Source: Massilia sp. NR 4-1 (GTDB taxonomy: Bacteria > Pseudomonadota > Gammaproteobacteria > Burkholderiales > Burkholderiaceae_D). Taken from it: 64,000 nt of DNA. The first letter of the stretch is position 1; each line of letters begins with the position of its first letter. This document shows, piece by piece, positions 53,934 through 62,609 of the stretch. The DNA lies in NCBI RefSeq assembly GCF_001191005.1, contig NZ_CP012201.1:3100001-3164000 (forward strand), in the 5' to 3' direction. A program made the position numbers and the translations under genes. The notes below the pieces were generated by a model. That model had not been told where the DNA came from, did not search any database, and saw nothing but the letters and a program-made list of their open reading frames with translations.

Positions 53934-53959
53934 CGCGTCCTCCTCTGTGGCCCTGGCAT
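53930..53959 (-). CDS. Nine-residue leader ORF
   Basis: ATG at 53959 (AAGGAG, 6 bases before it) encodes MPGPQRRTR and stops with TGA that overlaps the GTG start of the next gene. Its own codons contain the next gene's ribosome site, so translating it could open or hide that site. This is a typical layout for translational coupling. Confidence 0.4.
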   Translation of the reverse strand: MPGPQRRTR

Positions 53960-54088
53960 GACTATCTCCTTAATATCTTTTTCCCATAGGAATTAAAGCA
54001 CGTAGCGTGCCACACCCGTTCTCCCTAGCAAGCACGGTCGGCGCTTGTTACATCTGTAAAAATTTCCGACAGATGAGTTGATTAATAT

Positions 54089-54106
54089 TGAACGAACGAA
54101 CGTTCA
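54089..54106. promoter_or_regulatory. Probable TetR operator
   Basis: TGAACG-AACGAA-CGTTCA, perfect 6-base arms, 36 bases before the TetR gene. Typical of autoregulated TetR repressors. Confidence 0.6.
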
Positions 54107-54142
54107 GTGATAGCATCCGGGCAGAGTTAAAGAAAGAAAGCC

Positions 54143-54721
54143 ATGAACCGCGAAGAAAAAGTCTCGGCGCGCCGCGCCGGCATCGTTGAAGCCGCCCTGG
54201 GCTGCTTTTTGCAGCAAGGTTTCCATCAAGCCAGCATGCGCGATATCGCCGCCGCGGCCGGTGTCAGCCTGGGCAATCTGTACAACCACTTTCCCAGCAA
54301 GGAAGCGCTGATCACGGAAATCGCCCAGCTGGAATCGGCCGAGCTGGAGCCCATGCTGGCGGCCCTCGACCAGGAAGCGCCGCTGGAGGCCCTGCTCACC
54401 TTCGCGCGCAGCTATCTGCACTGGTGCAGCAGCGTGGAAAACGCCATCCTGACCAGCGAGGTGATCGCCGAAGCGGCGCGCCGGCCCGATCTGGCCCAGT
54501 TGTTCGCCCTCAACCGCAAGCAGCTGTGCAAGGCGCTCGCCGACACCATCCGCCGCGGCGCGCAGGATGGCACGGTGGATGGCGCCATCCCGCCCGCCGC
54601 CCTGGCCGACGTGCTGCTGGACGCCATCGAAGGCCATGCCCTGCGCGCCATGCTGTTCACCCCTCCCGCCGGCGGCGCCAAGGCGCTGCTGCCCATCCTG
54701 CGCAAGCTACTGACACCATGA
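54143..54721 (+). CDS. TetR-family transcriptional regulator
   Basis: 192 residues. N-terminal TetR domain (KVSARRAGIVEAALGCFLQQGFHQASMRDIAAAAGVSLGNLYNHFPSKEALI) is followed by a C-terminal ligand-binding domain similar to the AcrR type. It probably represses itself and the DUF418 gene with which it overlaps by 4 bases. A palindrome just upstream is its likely operator. The ligand is unknown. Confidence 0.93.
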   Translation: MNREEKVSARRAGIVEAALGCFLQQGFHQASMRDIAAAAGVSLGNLYNHFPSKEALITEIAQLESAELEPMLAALDQEAPLEALLTFARSYLHWCSSVENAILTSEVIAEAARRPDLAQLFALNRKQLCKALADTIRRGAQDGTVDGAIPPAALADVLLDAIEGHALRAMLFTPPAGGAKALLPILRKLLTP

Positions 54722-55761
54722 ACAAAATACATGCTCCACGCCTGGAAGGACTGGACCTGGCGCGCTGCCTGGCCCTGATCGGCATGGTCCTGGTGAACTT
54801 CCGCCTGGCCATGGGCGCCACCACGGGTGGCCCGCCCTGGCTCGGCCGCCTGCTCGAAGCGCTGGAAGGACGCTCCGCCGCCACCTTCGTCACGCTGGCC
54901 GGCATCGGCCTGGCCCTGGCTTCGCGCAAGCTCGCCTATCCCGCCGCGCTGTCGCAGACCGCGCGCCGCGCCGTAATCCTGATGGCGATCGGCCTGGTCA
55001 ACTTCCTGGTCTTCCCGGCCGATATCATCCATTACTACGCCATCTACTTCATCGTCGGCGCGCTTTGCCTGCCGCTGGCGACGCGCTGGCTGTTGCTGCT
55101 GATCGGCGCCATCGCCGCCGTCTTCACCGCCCTGCTCTTCGTGCTCGATTACGGCTATGGCTGGAACTGGAACGACTTGAGCTATCCGGATTTCTGGACG
55201 CCGCAAGGCTTTGCGCGCAATCTGCTGTTCAACGGCTGGCATCCGGTGCTGCCCTGGGCCGCCTTCTTCCTGTGGGGACTGGTGCTGGCGCGGCTGCGCA
55301 TGGAAGACCCGCTGGTCCAGCGCCGCATGATAGCCGGCGGCAGCGGCGCGGCCATGCTAGCGTATGCGCTGTCGGCCGCCGTCAACGCCTGGTATTCCTC
55401 GCTCGGCGGCCTGTTCGGCGTCACGCCGCTGCCGCCCGTGCCGCTGTACCTGCTGGCGGGCGGCGGCATCGCCACGGCCGTCATCGGCGTCTGCCTGTGG
55501 GCCGCGCAGCGCTGGCACCAGGCCGGCTGGCTGCAGGCCCTGCTGCCGGCCGGGCGCATGACGCTGACCCTGTACATCGCCCACATCCTGCTCGGCATGG
55601 GCGTGCTGGAGCAGATCGGCTGGCTGCAGGGACGCGGCATGCCGCAGGCGGTACTGGCTTCGGCCGTGTATTGCGCGGCAGCGCTGGGCTTTGCCTGGCT
55701 GTGGGCGCAGCGGGTCAGGCGCGGGCCGCTGGAAACGGTGATGCACCGCCTTATCGCATAA
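54718..55761 (+). CDS. DUF418-family membrane protein
   Basis: 347 residues. N-terminal LEGLDLARCLALIGMVLVNF and the C-terminal AGRMTLTLYIAHILLGMGVLEQIGWLQG are the DUF418/acyltransferase-like hallmarks; about 9-10 membrane helices. It starts inside the TetR stop (ATGA), so expression is coupled to that regulator. Biochemical function is not known. Confidence 0.88.
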   Translation: MNKIHAPRLEGLDLARCLALIGMVLVNFRLAMGATTGGPPWLGRLLEALEGRSAATFVTLAGIGLALASRKLAYPAALSQTARRAVILMAIGLVNFLVFPADIIHYYAIYFIVGALCLPLATRWLLLLIGAIAAVFTALLFVLDYGYGWNWNDLSYPDFWTPQGFARNLLFNGWHPVLPWAAFFLWGLVLARLRMEDPLVQRRMIAGGSGAAMLAYALSAAVNAWYSSLGGLFGVTPLPPVPLYLLAGGGIATAVIGVCLWAAQRWHQAGWLQALLPAGRMTLTLYIAHILLGMGVLEQIGWLQGRGMPQAVLASAVYCAAALGFAWLWAQRVRRGPLETVMHRLIA

Positions 55762-55834
55762 GGCTGTGAGCGCGCAAGGCGCTGGACGAACTGGCATATA
55801 ATCTTGGGTTTGCCGTTTTTGAAGCAGCCTTGAA

Positions 55835-56632
55835 ATGATTAACAACGCAACACCGCAGGAAACGCGGCCGGCCGTCGTTCTCCTGCATAGCTCCATGAGT
55901 TCCCGTTCCCAGTGGTCCGAGTTGATGAAGCAGCAGGAATCGGACTTCCGTTTTATTGCCGTTGATTTGCTTGGCTACGGTAAATCCCCCTTCCCCGACC
56001 ATGTGGAAGGCGCCGCCTTCTCGCTGGCGCACGAAGCCGATGCGGTGAGCGCGGCGCTGGCCGCGCACCTGGATGCGGGCGAACCTTTCCACCTGGTCGG
56101 CCACTCCTACGGCGGCGCCACCGCCCTGCGCCTGGCGCGCCAGATGCAGGAGCGTGTGCTCTCGCTGGCCCTGTTCGAACCGGTGGCCTTCCACCTGCTG
56201 GCCAAGGACGATGCGGCGCGCATCGAAATCGAAACCGTGGTGGCCGCGATCCTGGCGGCGGGCAAAGAGCAGGATGCCACCCGCATCTTCATCGACTACT
56301 GGAACCGCACCGGCGCCTTCGATGCGCTGGCGCCGGAACAGCAGGCCCGCTTCACCGCGCAGATCGCCAAGGTCAAGCTCGACTTCCAGGCCTTGCTGGG
56401 CGAACCGGCCAGCCTGCGCGATATGGCGGCGCTGGATATGCCAGCCCTGGTGCTGCACGGCCAGCATGCGCCCGCCTCCACCCGCCGCGTCGCCGAACAA
56501 TTGGCTGCCGCCCTGCCCAACGCCGCTCTCACGCAGACCAAGGGCGGCCATATGGCGCCGATCACCCACGCTGCCGCCGTCAATTCCCTGCTGGCCGGCT
56601 TCCTCGCCGGCACGGCCGTCCTGAGCGACTAA
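55835..56632 (+). CDS. Alpha/beta-fold hydrolase
   Basis: 265 residues. VVLLHSSMSSRSQW forms the oxyanion region, VGHSYGGATAL holds the nucleophile Ser, and GGHMAPITHA has the catalytic His. No signal peptide; cytosolic. Substrate unknown. A TATAAT -10 lies about 35 bases upstream (55797-55802). A large hairpin follows. Confidence 0.9.
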   Translation: MINNATPQETRPAVVLLHSSMSSRSQWSELMKQQESDFRFIAVDLLGYGKSPFPDHVEGAAFSLAHEADAVSAALAAHLDAGEPFHLVGHSYGGATALRLARQMQERVLSLALFEPVAFHLLAKDDAARIEIETVVAAILAAGKEQDATRIFIDYWNRTGAFDALAPEQQARFTAQIAKVKLDFQALLGEPASLRDMAALDMPALVLHGQHAPASTRRVAEQLAAALPNAALTQTKGGHMAPITHAAAVNSLLAGFLAGTAVLSD

Positions 56633-56634
56633 GC

Positions 56635-56676
56635 CGTTGGCCCGGCAAGCCATGCGTTTGGCTTGCCGGGCCAACG
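56635..56676 (+). other. Perfect 17-bp stem-loop after the hydrolase gene
   Basis: CGTTGGCCCGGCAAGCC (56635-56651) and its exact complement (56660-56676) around ATGCGTTT. It begins 3 bases after the hydrolase stop. No T-run follows. It may protect the 3' end or be an imported palindromic element. Confidence 0.7.
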
Positions 56677-56785
56677 TGTGCGCCTCGTGAGCCGTTTCGC
56701 TTCGTGATGAAATCATCCAACCGCGCCCGCCATCGCCAGCGCGGCCTTCCTTCCTGAACGCATACCATATCGATAGGAGACAGGC

Positions 56786-58129
56786 ATGATTGGATGGACT
56801 TTCAAGCGCAAGGCCATGGCGGCCAAGCTGCTGCTGACGGCGGCAACCCTGTTCGGCGGCGCCCAGGCGCAGGCCGCCAACGATTATCCGGTGGTGCTGG
56901 TGCATGGCTTCCTCGGCTTCGGGCCGACCGAGCTGCAAGGCACGGGCTTCAGCTACTGGGGTGGCTTCAACGATATCGCCGCCCATCTGCGCAGCGGCAA
57001 GCGGCAGGTGTTCGCCACCGGCGTGGGACCGGTCAGCTCGAACTGGGACCGCGCCGTGGAGCTGTACTATCAGATCAAGGGCGGCTGCGCCGACTATGGC
57101 GCCAAGCATACGGCGGCGTATGCGGCTTATGGCGCGATCCAGAAACCGGCCGGCAAATGCTGGGCCGCCGACCCAAACAATAATCCGCACAATTATCCCC
57201 TGGCCCTGTATCCGGCCTGGGACGCCAGCCACCCGATACACCTGATCGCCCACAGCCAGGGCGGCCAGACCGTGCGCACCCTGATCCAGCTGCTGGAAAA
57301 CGGTTCGCCCAACGGCAACGAGGGCGGCGGCGAGCTGTACGCCGGCGGCAAGGTGGGCTGGGTGAAAAGCGCCACCACGCTCGCCACGCCGCACAACGGC
57401 ACCACCCTGCGCGACGTGATCGTGGACTTCGTGCCCAAGGTATCGGAGCTGGCCGGCAGCATCGTGCAGATCGCGGGCCTGGGCGGCAGCAGCAATCCCA
57501 TCTACAAATTCCGGCTGGAGCAGTTCGGCCTGGCACAGGGACCGGCCGAATCCTTCGACGATTTCCTGGAACGCATCAAGGGCGCGCCTTTCTGGTCGCT
57601 ATCCAACCATGATGCGGCGCAATGGGAGCTGGGACCGGACGGCGCGCGCGAGCTGAATGCCTGGGTCAAGACCTCACCCAATGTCTACTACTACTCGATC
57701 GGCACCAAGGCCACCGAGCAAGGCAGCTTGTGCTGCAACGGCACCGACCGCGTGATCGCGCCGATCCAGAGCGGCAGCTACCAGTATGCGCGCGACGACA
57801 TGATCATCTTCATGAAGAATACGGCGGGCGAATGGGTGGTGCCATCCATCCTGCAGCGCGGCATGGGCTCGTACACCCAGTCCGCAGCAGGCCGCGTGGC
57901 AATCGACAGCAGCTGGTTCGCCAACGACGGCGTGGTCAACACCGTCAGCATGAAGGCGCCGGCGGGACAGCCGGTACGCAACTACGACGGCACCTCGGTA
58001 CGCGGCAAATGGAACTATCTGGGCTACTATGATGGCTTCGACCACTTCGACGTCATCGGCTGGCTGCAGCCCGCGTCGGCCATCAATCCGGTATTCGACA
58101 AGGTGGCTGGCATCATCTACGGCCTGTAG
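56786..58129 (+). CDS. Secreted triacylglycerol lipase (family I.5-like)
   Basis: 447 residues with a signal peptide (to about residue 31, QAQAA). The N-terminal DYPVVLVHGFLGFGP, the nucleophile Ser157 in AHSQGGQTVR, and the GCADYGAKH and TTLATPHNGTTL segments resemble the thermostable Bacillus/Geobacillus family I.5 lipases, in which Ala replaces the first Gly of GxSxG and the inserted region binds zinc. Finding this type in a Gram-negative is notable. Secretion route is unclear. A small membrane-anchored protein follows 50 bases later. Confidence 0.88.
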   Translation: MIGWTFKRKAMAAKLLLTAATLFGGAQAQAANDYPVVLVHGFLGFGPTELQGTGFSYWGGFNDIAAHLRSGKRQVFATGVGPVSSNWDRAVELYYQIKGGCADYGAKHTAAYAAYGAIQKPAGKCWAADPNNNPHNYPLALYPAWDASHPIHLIAHSQGGQTVRTLIQLLENGSPNGNEGGGELYAGGKVGWVKSATTLATPHNGTTLRDVIVDFVPKVSELAGSIVQIAGLGGSSNPIYKFRLEQFGLAQGPAESFDDFLERIKGAPFWSLSNHDAAQWELGPDGARELNAWVKTSPNVYYYSIGTKATEQGSLCCNGTDRVIAPIQSGSYQYARDDMIIFMKNTAGEWVVPSILQRGMGSYTQSAAGRVAIDSSWFANDGVVNTVSMKAPAGQPVRNYDGTSVRGKWNYLGYYDGFDHFDVIGWLQPASAINPVFDKVAGIIYGL

Positions 58130-58179
58130 CAAGCCGGGCGGACGCGAACCATCGCGCCCGCCTTCTTTCAGGAGGCTGC

Positions 58180-58704
58180 ATGCAGATCAAGCATTCCTTG
58201 AAACGGCACCTTATCGGCGCTGGCATCCTTGGCGCTGTGGCGCTGATCGCATTCACCGGCGGCGGCGATGTTCCCGCAAGCGGCGGCACCGCAGCCACGG
58301 ACGATAGCGCGCAGGCTACCGCAGCGGCATCGGCCCGGCTAGCCGCCATGACGCCTGTCGCGCACAGCCAGCCGCCGCAGACCGCGCCCTCGGCTACCAC
58401 CCTCTCGTCGGAGGCGCAAGCGCAAGCGCCGCAAGACACCGCGCTGCAGCCCCCCCTCCTCCCAGCAACTCTCTCAGCAGAAGCACAAGCACAGGCGCTG
58501 CAACGCACCGTGCTGCAAACCGAGCGCCAGGTGGCGGCGCTGCGCCGCCAGGGCGGCGACGCCAATGCGGTCTACCGGCTGCGCGCCGGCGCCCTGCCCG
58601 CCGCCACAGTGGCAGGACTGATGCAGCGGGAGGACGCCGAGGCCGGGTCTGCCACGGCCGGCAACGGCACCGCCGCACTGCCGCCGCCCCTCAGGCAGGA
58701 TTAA
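58180..58704 (+). CDS. Membrane-anchored Ala/Gln-rich protein next to the lipase gene
   Basis: 174 residues. A single N-terminal membrane helix (HLIGAGILGAVALIAFTGG) is followed by a low-complexity Ala/Gln/Thr/Pro region and a charged stretch (TERQVAALRRQGGDANAVYRLRAGALPAATVAGLMQ). Topology and position after a lipase gene recall lipase-specific foldases (Lif), but the sequence is short and I do not recognise the Lif domain. It may be a remnant, or an unrelated anchor protein. Confidence 0.55.
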   Translation: MQIKHSLKRHLIGAGILGAVALIAFTGGGDVPASGGTAATDDSAQATAAASARLAAMTPVAHSQPPQTAPSATTLSSEAQAQAPQDTALQPPLLPATLSAEAQAQALQRTVLQTERQVAALRRQGGDANAVYRLRAGALPAATVAGLMQREDAEAGSATAGNGTAALPPPLRQD

Positions 58705-58767
58705 GGCCACGCACAGATATCGGGAAGAGCAGGTATAGTCCTGCCTATGTTCCATCCTGCTCATCCT

Positions 58768-60012
58768 ATGAAGACTTCCGTCCCATCCCGCGCGGCCGCG
58801 GCCTGCCTGGCCTTTGCCGCCAGCACCGCCCACGCCGCTGCGCCCGAATGCGGTGGCCTGCCCCGCCTCGATGTCACCACGCCGCCCGGCTTCTGTGTCG
58901 CCCAACTGGCCGATGGCTTCAAATTCCCGCGCGGCCTGCAGCCGCTGGCCAACGGCGATCTGCTCGTCACCGATATGGGCGGCTGGGAAGAGGGCCACGG
59001 CAGCATATGGCTGTTGACCCTCGGTGCGCAAGGCTATGAACGCAAGCAGCTGCTGAACCATCTCGACCGCCCCAACAGCATCGTGCTCGGCCCCGATGGC
59101 CTGATCTATGTGGGTCTGGTCAAGCGCATCGTGCGCTTCGATCTGCGCGACCCGGCCGGCACCATGAGCGATGTGGTGGGCGGCACGTCGAAGACCGCGC
59201 CCTTGCCCGGCCTGGGCCGCCATCTGCTGACCGCCATGCGCTTCGACCGCAAGGGCGATCTGTACGTGAACGTGGGTTCGGCCACCGACCATTGCGAGAA
59301 CGCGGACGGCGCCGCCCCCGCGTCCGACAAGGCCTGCGCCGAGGCGGAAGGCGAGAATCCGCTCGGTTCGATCCGCCGCTACGGCATGAAGTGGCCATCC
59401 GGCACGGTGGAGAGCAGCGAGGTGTATGCGCGCGGCCTGCGCAACTCGATGGCGCTGGCCTTCCACCCGGTCAGCAATGCGCTGTGGCAGGGCGAGAACT
59501 CGCGCGACTTCATCCAGGCTGCCATGCCCAAGCTGGCCAACGACAACAACCTGCCGCACGATGAACTGAACCTGGTCCAGCGCGGCGCCAACTATGGCTG
59601 GCCCTACTGCTATGACGAACAGCAGCCCAGCCCCGAATATCCGCAGGCCGATTGCAGCAAGTACCGCAAACCGGAGCGCCTGCTGCCCGCGCACGCCGCC
59701 CCGCTGGGCATGCTCTTCTACACCGCCGGCCGTTTCCCCGATCTCTACAAAAACAGCCTGATCGTGGGCTACCATGGCTACCGCCAGCACGGCCATCGTC
59801 TGGTAGCCCTGCTGCCGGACAAGGCTGGCGCGCCGCTCGGCAAATCGGTGGACCTGATCAGCGGCTGGACCTCCAAGCCGCACCAGGGCATGGGTGCGCC
59901 GGTCGACGTCAAGCAAGGCGCGGACGGCAATATCTATATCGCGGAAGACCGCACCGGCCGCATCGTCAGCCTGCGGTATGAAGGCGAGGCCAAAGCGCTG
60001 GAAAGGAAGTAA
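58768..60012 (+). CDS. PQQ-dependent sugar (sorbosone-type) dehydrogenase-like protein
   Basis: 414 residues from the ATG at 58768, chosen because it begins a clean signal peptide (SRAAAACLAFAASTAHAAA); an ATG 7 codons earlier is also possible. The six-bladed propeller sequence (FKFPRGLQPLANGDLLVTDMGG, NSMALAFHPVSNALWQGENSRD, GANYGWPYCY) matches soluble aldose/sorbosone dehydrogenases that use PQQ and calcium. Periplasmic. Ends 2 bases before the SMR gene. Confidence 0.88.
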   Translation: MKTSVPSRAAAACLAFAASTAHAAAPECGGLPRLDVTTPPGFCVAQLADGFKFPRGLQPLANGDLLVTDMGGWEEGHGSIWLLTLGAQGYERKQLLNHLDRPNSIVLGPDGLIYVGLVKRIVRFDLRDPAGTMSDVVGGTSKTAPLPGLGRHLLTAMRFDRKGDLYVNVGSATDHCENADGAAPASDKACAEAEGENPLGSIRRYGMKWPSGTVESSEVYARGLRNSMALAFHPVSNALWQGENSRDFIQAAMPKLANDNNLPHDELNLVQRGANYGWPYCYDEQQPSPEYPQADCSKYRKPERLLPAHAAPLGMLFYTAGRFPDLYKNSLIVGYHGYRQHGHRLVALLPDKAGAPLGKSVDLISGWTSKPHQGMGAPVDVKQGADGNIYIAEDRTGRIVSLRYEGEAKALERK

Positions 60013-60014
60013 GC

Positions 60015-60347
60015 ATGCAGAAATGGCTATATCTGGCGCTTGCCATCGTGGCCGAAGTGATCGCCACCTCCGCCTTGAAAAGCAGCGCGGGCTTCAGCAA
60101 TCCCTGGCCCACGGCGCTGGTAGTGGCGGGCTACGCCACCGCCTTCTACTTCCTCTCGCTGACCTTGAACAGCATGCCGGTGGGCATCGCCTATGCCATC
60201 TGGTCCGGCGTCGGCACGGTGCTGATTGGCCTGGTGGCGTGGCTGGTGCACGGCCAGCGCCTGGACCTGCCAGCCTTGCTGGGCATGGCCCTGATTGTTG
60301 CGGGCGTGGCCGTCATCAACCTGTTTTCGAAAACAGCCAGCCACTGA
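60015..60347 (+). CDS. SMR-family multidrug efflux protein (EmrE-like)
   Basis: 110 residues, four membrane helices. The conserved Glu14 in YLALAIVAEVIATSALK binds cations and protons; IAYAIWSGVGTVLIGLVAW is a family signature. Exports quaternary ammonium and other lipophilic cations. Starts 2 bases after the preceding gene. Confidence 0.93.
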   Translation: MQKWLYLALAIVAEVIATSALKSSAGFSNPWPTALVVAGYATAFYFLSLTLNSMPVGIAYAIWSGVGTVLIGLVAWLVHGQRLDLPALLGMALIVAGVAVINLFSKTASH

Positions 60348-60348
60348 C

Positions 60349-60771
60349 TCAGTTGATGAAATAGCCGGCCACGCGCCATGCGCCGTCGGCCTCGCGCAGC
60401 AGGGTCACGGTTTCGATGGACTTGGCTCTTTTCTCGAACTCGGTATCGTACTGCACGATCACATAGTCGCCGTCGGGCAGGCCAGGCAGGGACTTGGAAT
60501 ACTGGCCCGACTTGAGCTTGCGCGAATTCACCTGCCCCAGGCCGGGACGCAGGGAAGACAGCGCCTTGACCCACTCTTCTTTTGAGACGCCATGCTGGAA
60601 CAGCTTGGCCGCGCCGTCCCAGGTGCTGGCATAGTTGCCGGGATCGGCCACCGCCAGCCAACTCTGGGCCGCCTTTTGCGCATCGTCGACTTCGGGCGCG
60701 TTGGCCGCGCCGGCGGCGGCGCTGAACAGGCACGCCGCAGATAAAACCAGGCTTGAAAGAGCTTTCACCAC
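60349..60771 (-). CDS. DUF4019 protein
   Basis: 140 residues with a signal peptide (ALSSLVLSAACLFSAAAGAANA). AQKAAQSWLAVADPGNYASTWDGAAKLFQ and DGDYVIVQYDTEFEKRAKSIETVTL are typical of DUF4019. Periplasmic, function unknown. Tail-to-tail with the SMR gene. Confidence 0.85.
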   Translation of the reverse strand: MVKALSSLVLSAACLFSAAAGAANAPEVDDAQKAAQSWLAVADPGNYASTWDGAAKLFQHGVSKEEWVKALSSLRPGLGQVNSRKLKSGQYSKSLPGLPDGDYVIVQYDTEFEKRAKSIETVTLLREADGAWRVAGYFIN

Positions 60772-60861
60772 ATACCTCCGTTGTCATTTGGATGACGCGA
60801 TGGTACGCCTGCTGGCGCGCCGATTCTAAAGGAATCATGAAGAAGCCGTGGGCCGGCCCGC

Positions 60862-61743
60862 CTAGCGCACCGCGTTGCCGCGCACCTCGACCACCTGGCC
60901 ATCGGCCGGCGGGTGCGCCGTCCATTGCGCCAGCACGTCCAGATCAAGATGATAGCTGCCAAGCAGCGCGCGCCAATGCTCGCCCGCCGCCATGGCGTCG
61001 ATGGCCTGGTTGAGCGCCTTCAACAGGCCAGGGGGATTGGCCTTGCCGATCAGGATGCGGCGCGTGAAGCACTGGTGCGCCCTGCTGGCCACATGCAGCT
61101 GGCTACCCAGCTCCTTGTCGGCCGCCGCATAGGCATAGATCGTATATGGCACGACGGTGAAATCGGCCCGGCCCAGGCCGACTTTCTGCAAGCCGCTCAA
61201 TTCATCCTGGCTGTCCTCGCGCTGCAAGCGGTGCGTCACGGCCATCTGGTCGATCAGCTCGTAGCGGTAGCCGCGCACGCCGGCAAAGCGGCGTCCAGTC
61301 AGCGAAGCGGCGCCCTCATATTCGATCGGCTGCAAGCGCCCCGAAACCAGCAGATTGCAATCGACAAAGAGCGGCTTGGACCAGAGGTAGCGCGTCATAT
61401 ACGGATCGCCGACAAAACGCGGTGCAATGAGCAGGACCACGCCGTCGAAACGCTCGTCCTTGCTCAACTCGGCGGCATGCAGCCGGGTGCGCGGTATCTG
61501 GCGGAAGTCCAGCTGGTACTCCGGAGGCAGCTCGGCATTCAGGCGCGCGGCCAGCGCGCGCGCCAGGCCGCGCGTCGCATCGATGGAATATGGCGGCACC
61601 AGATAGGTGTTGTAGGCGGGGATGGTACGCGCCGCCTCCTGCGCGCCAGCCAGAGCGCAGCACGCAGCCATCAGCACGGCAATCATAGGTTTCAACACAA
61701 AAGTCACCTGACCGGAATGCAGAACCGAAGTCCACTTTACCAT
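60862..61743 (-). CDS. Periplasmic solute-binding protein
   Basis: 293 residues with an N-terminal signal (LKPMIAVLMAACCALAGAQ). The start is uncertain between 61743 and an in-frame ATG at 61686, which gives a simpler signal. The mature part resembles SBP family 3 (GLARALAARLNAELPPEYQLDFRQIPRTRL, VGLGRADFTVVPYTIYAYA). A second stand-alone protein of this type (the other at 38374-39111); no transporter genes adjacent. Confidence 0.78.
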   Translation of the reverse strand: MVKWTSVLHSGQVTFVLKPMIAVLMAACCALAGAQEAARTIPAYNTYLVPPYSIDATRGLARALAARLNAELPPEYQLDFRQIPRTRLHAAELSKDERFDGVVLLIAPRFVGDPYMTRYLWSKPLFVDCNLLVSGRLQPIEYEGAASLTGRRFAGVRGYRYELIDQMAVTHRLQREDSQDELSGLQKVGLGRADFTVVPYTIYAYAAADKELGSQLHVASRAHQCFTRRILIGKANPPGLLKALNQAIDAMAAGEHWRALLGSYHLDLDVLAQWTAHPPADGQVVEVRGNAVR

Positions 61744-61910
61744 GAGGCGGCCAGGTTCACCTCAGCCTGCCCAACGCCTTGCCCGATCCAGCCATCGGAT
61801 TACAGTTTTAGGCATGTCAATGCGACTTTCAGGCATTTACCCTGGGCGGCCGGACGCGGTTTAATGCAGGTGCGGCGAACAGCGCCGTTCTCCAGCGAAG
61901 GAATGCAAAC

Positions 61911-62597
61911 ATGTCCAAGAAAATCCTCGTGGTCCTGACGGCCACCGAAAAATATCCGAACCTGCAGCGCGCCACCGGCATATGGCTGGGCGAAGCGGTT
62001 CACTTCGTCGACGTGGTGCAGCAGGCCGGCTACGAAGTCGATTATCTGACCCCGCACGGCGGCTACACACCCATCGACCCGCACAGCCTGGCGTTGGCCG
62101 AGCCCATCGATTGGGAATGGTATGGCAAGCGCGATTTCATGAATCGCCTGGGCGCCACCCTGAAGCCAGCCGACGTGAATGCAGCCGACTATGCGGCCAT
62201 CTATTTCGTTGGCGGCCATGGCGTAATGTGGGACTTCCCCGACAATGAGGATTTCCAGCGCCTGAGCCGCGAAATCTATGAAGCGGGCGGCTATGTCGCC
62301 TCCGTCTGCCATGGCGTAGTGGGACTGCTGAATATCAAGCTTTCCGATGGTTCCCTGCTCATCGAAGGCAAGCAAGTCACCGGCTTCACCAACGAGGAAG
62401 AACGCCAGGCCGAGCTGGATAAGTTCGTGCCCTTCCTCACCGAGGATGAGCTGGTGCGCCGCCGCGCCCACTTCCAGAAAGCGCCGCAGCCATGGCAGGC
62501 TTTCGCGGTGACGGACCAACGTCTCATCACCGGCCAGAATCCGGCGTCCGGCGCCGCCGTCGCCCGGCTGCTGGTGCAAGAACTGGCTGCACGTTAA
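61911..62597 (+). CDS. DJ-1/PfpI-family protein (Hsp31-like)
   Basis: 228 residues. Glutamine-amidotransferase fold with the nucleophile Cys133 in SVCHGVVG and an acidic residue in TGIWLGEAVHF. The insertion and size are close to Hsp31/YajL-type glyoxalase and chaperones, which deglycate or detoxify methylglyoxal. No signal peptide. It is 12 bases upstream of the quinone oxidoreductase, and both probably respond to carbonyl or redox stress. Confidence 0.88.
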   Translation: MSKKILVVLTATEKYPNLQRATGIWLGEAVHFVDVVQQAGYEVDYLTPHGGYTPIDPHSLALAEPIDWEWYGKRDFMNRLGATLKPADVNAADYAAIYFVGGHGVMWDFPDNEDFQRLSREIYEAGGYVASVCHGVVGLLNIKLSDGSLLIEGKQVTGFTNEEERQAELDKFVPFLTEDELVRRRAHFQKAPQPWQAFAVTDQRLITGQNPASGAAVARLLVQELAAR

Positions 62598-62609
62598 GAG
62601 GGAGGCGCC

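Noticed and set aside
53990..54015. GCACGTAGCGTGC palindrome as a promoter element of the small membrane gene
   Set aside because: Kept only as part of the recurring-motif finding; odd spacing and no clear -10 make it too weak for its own feature.
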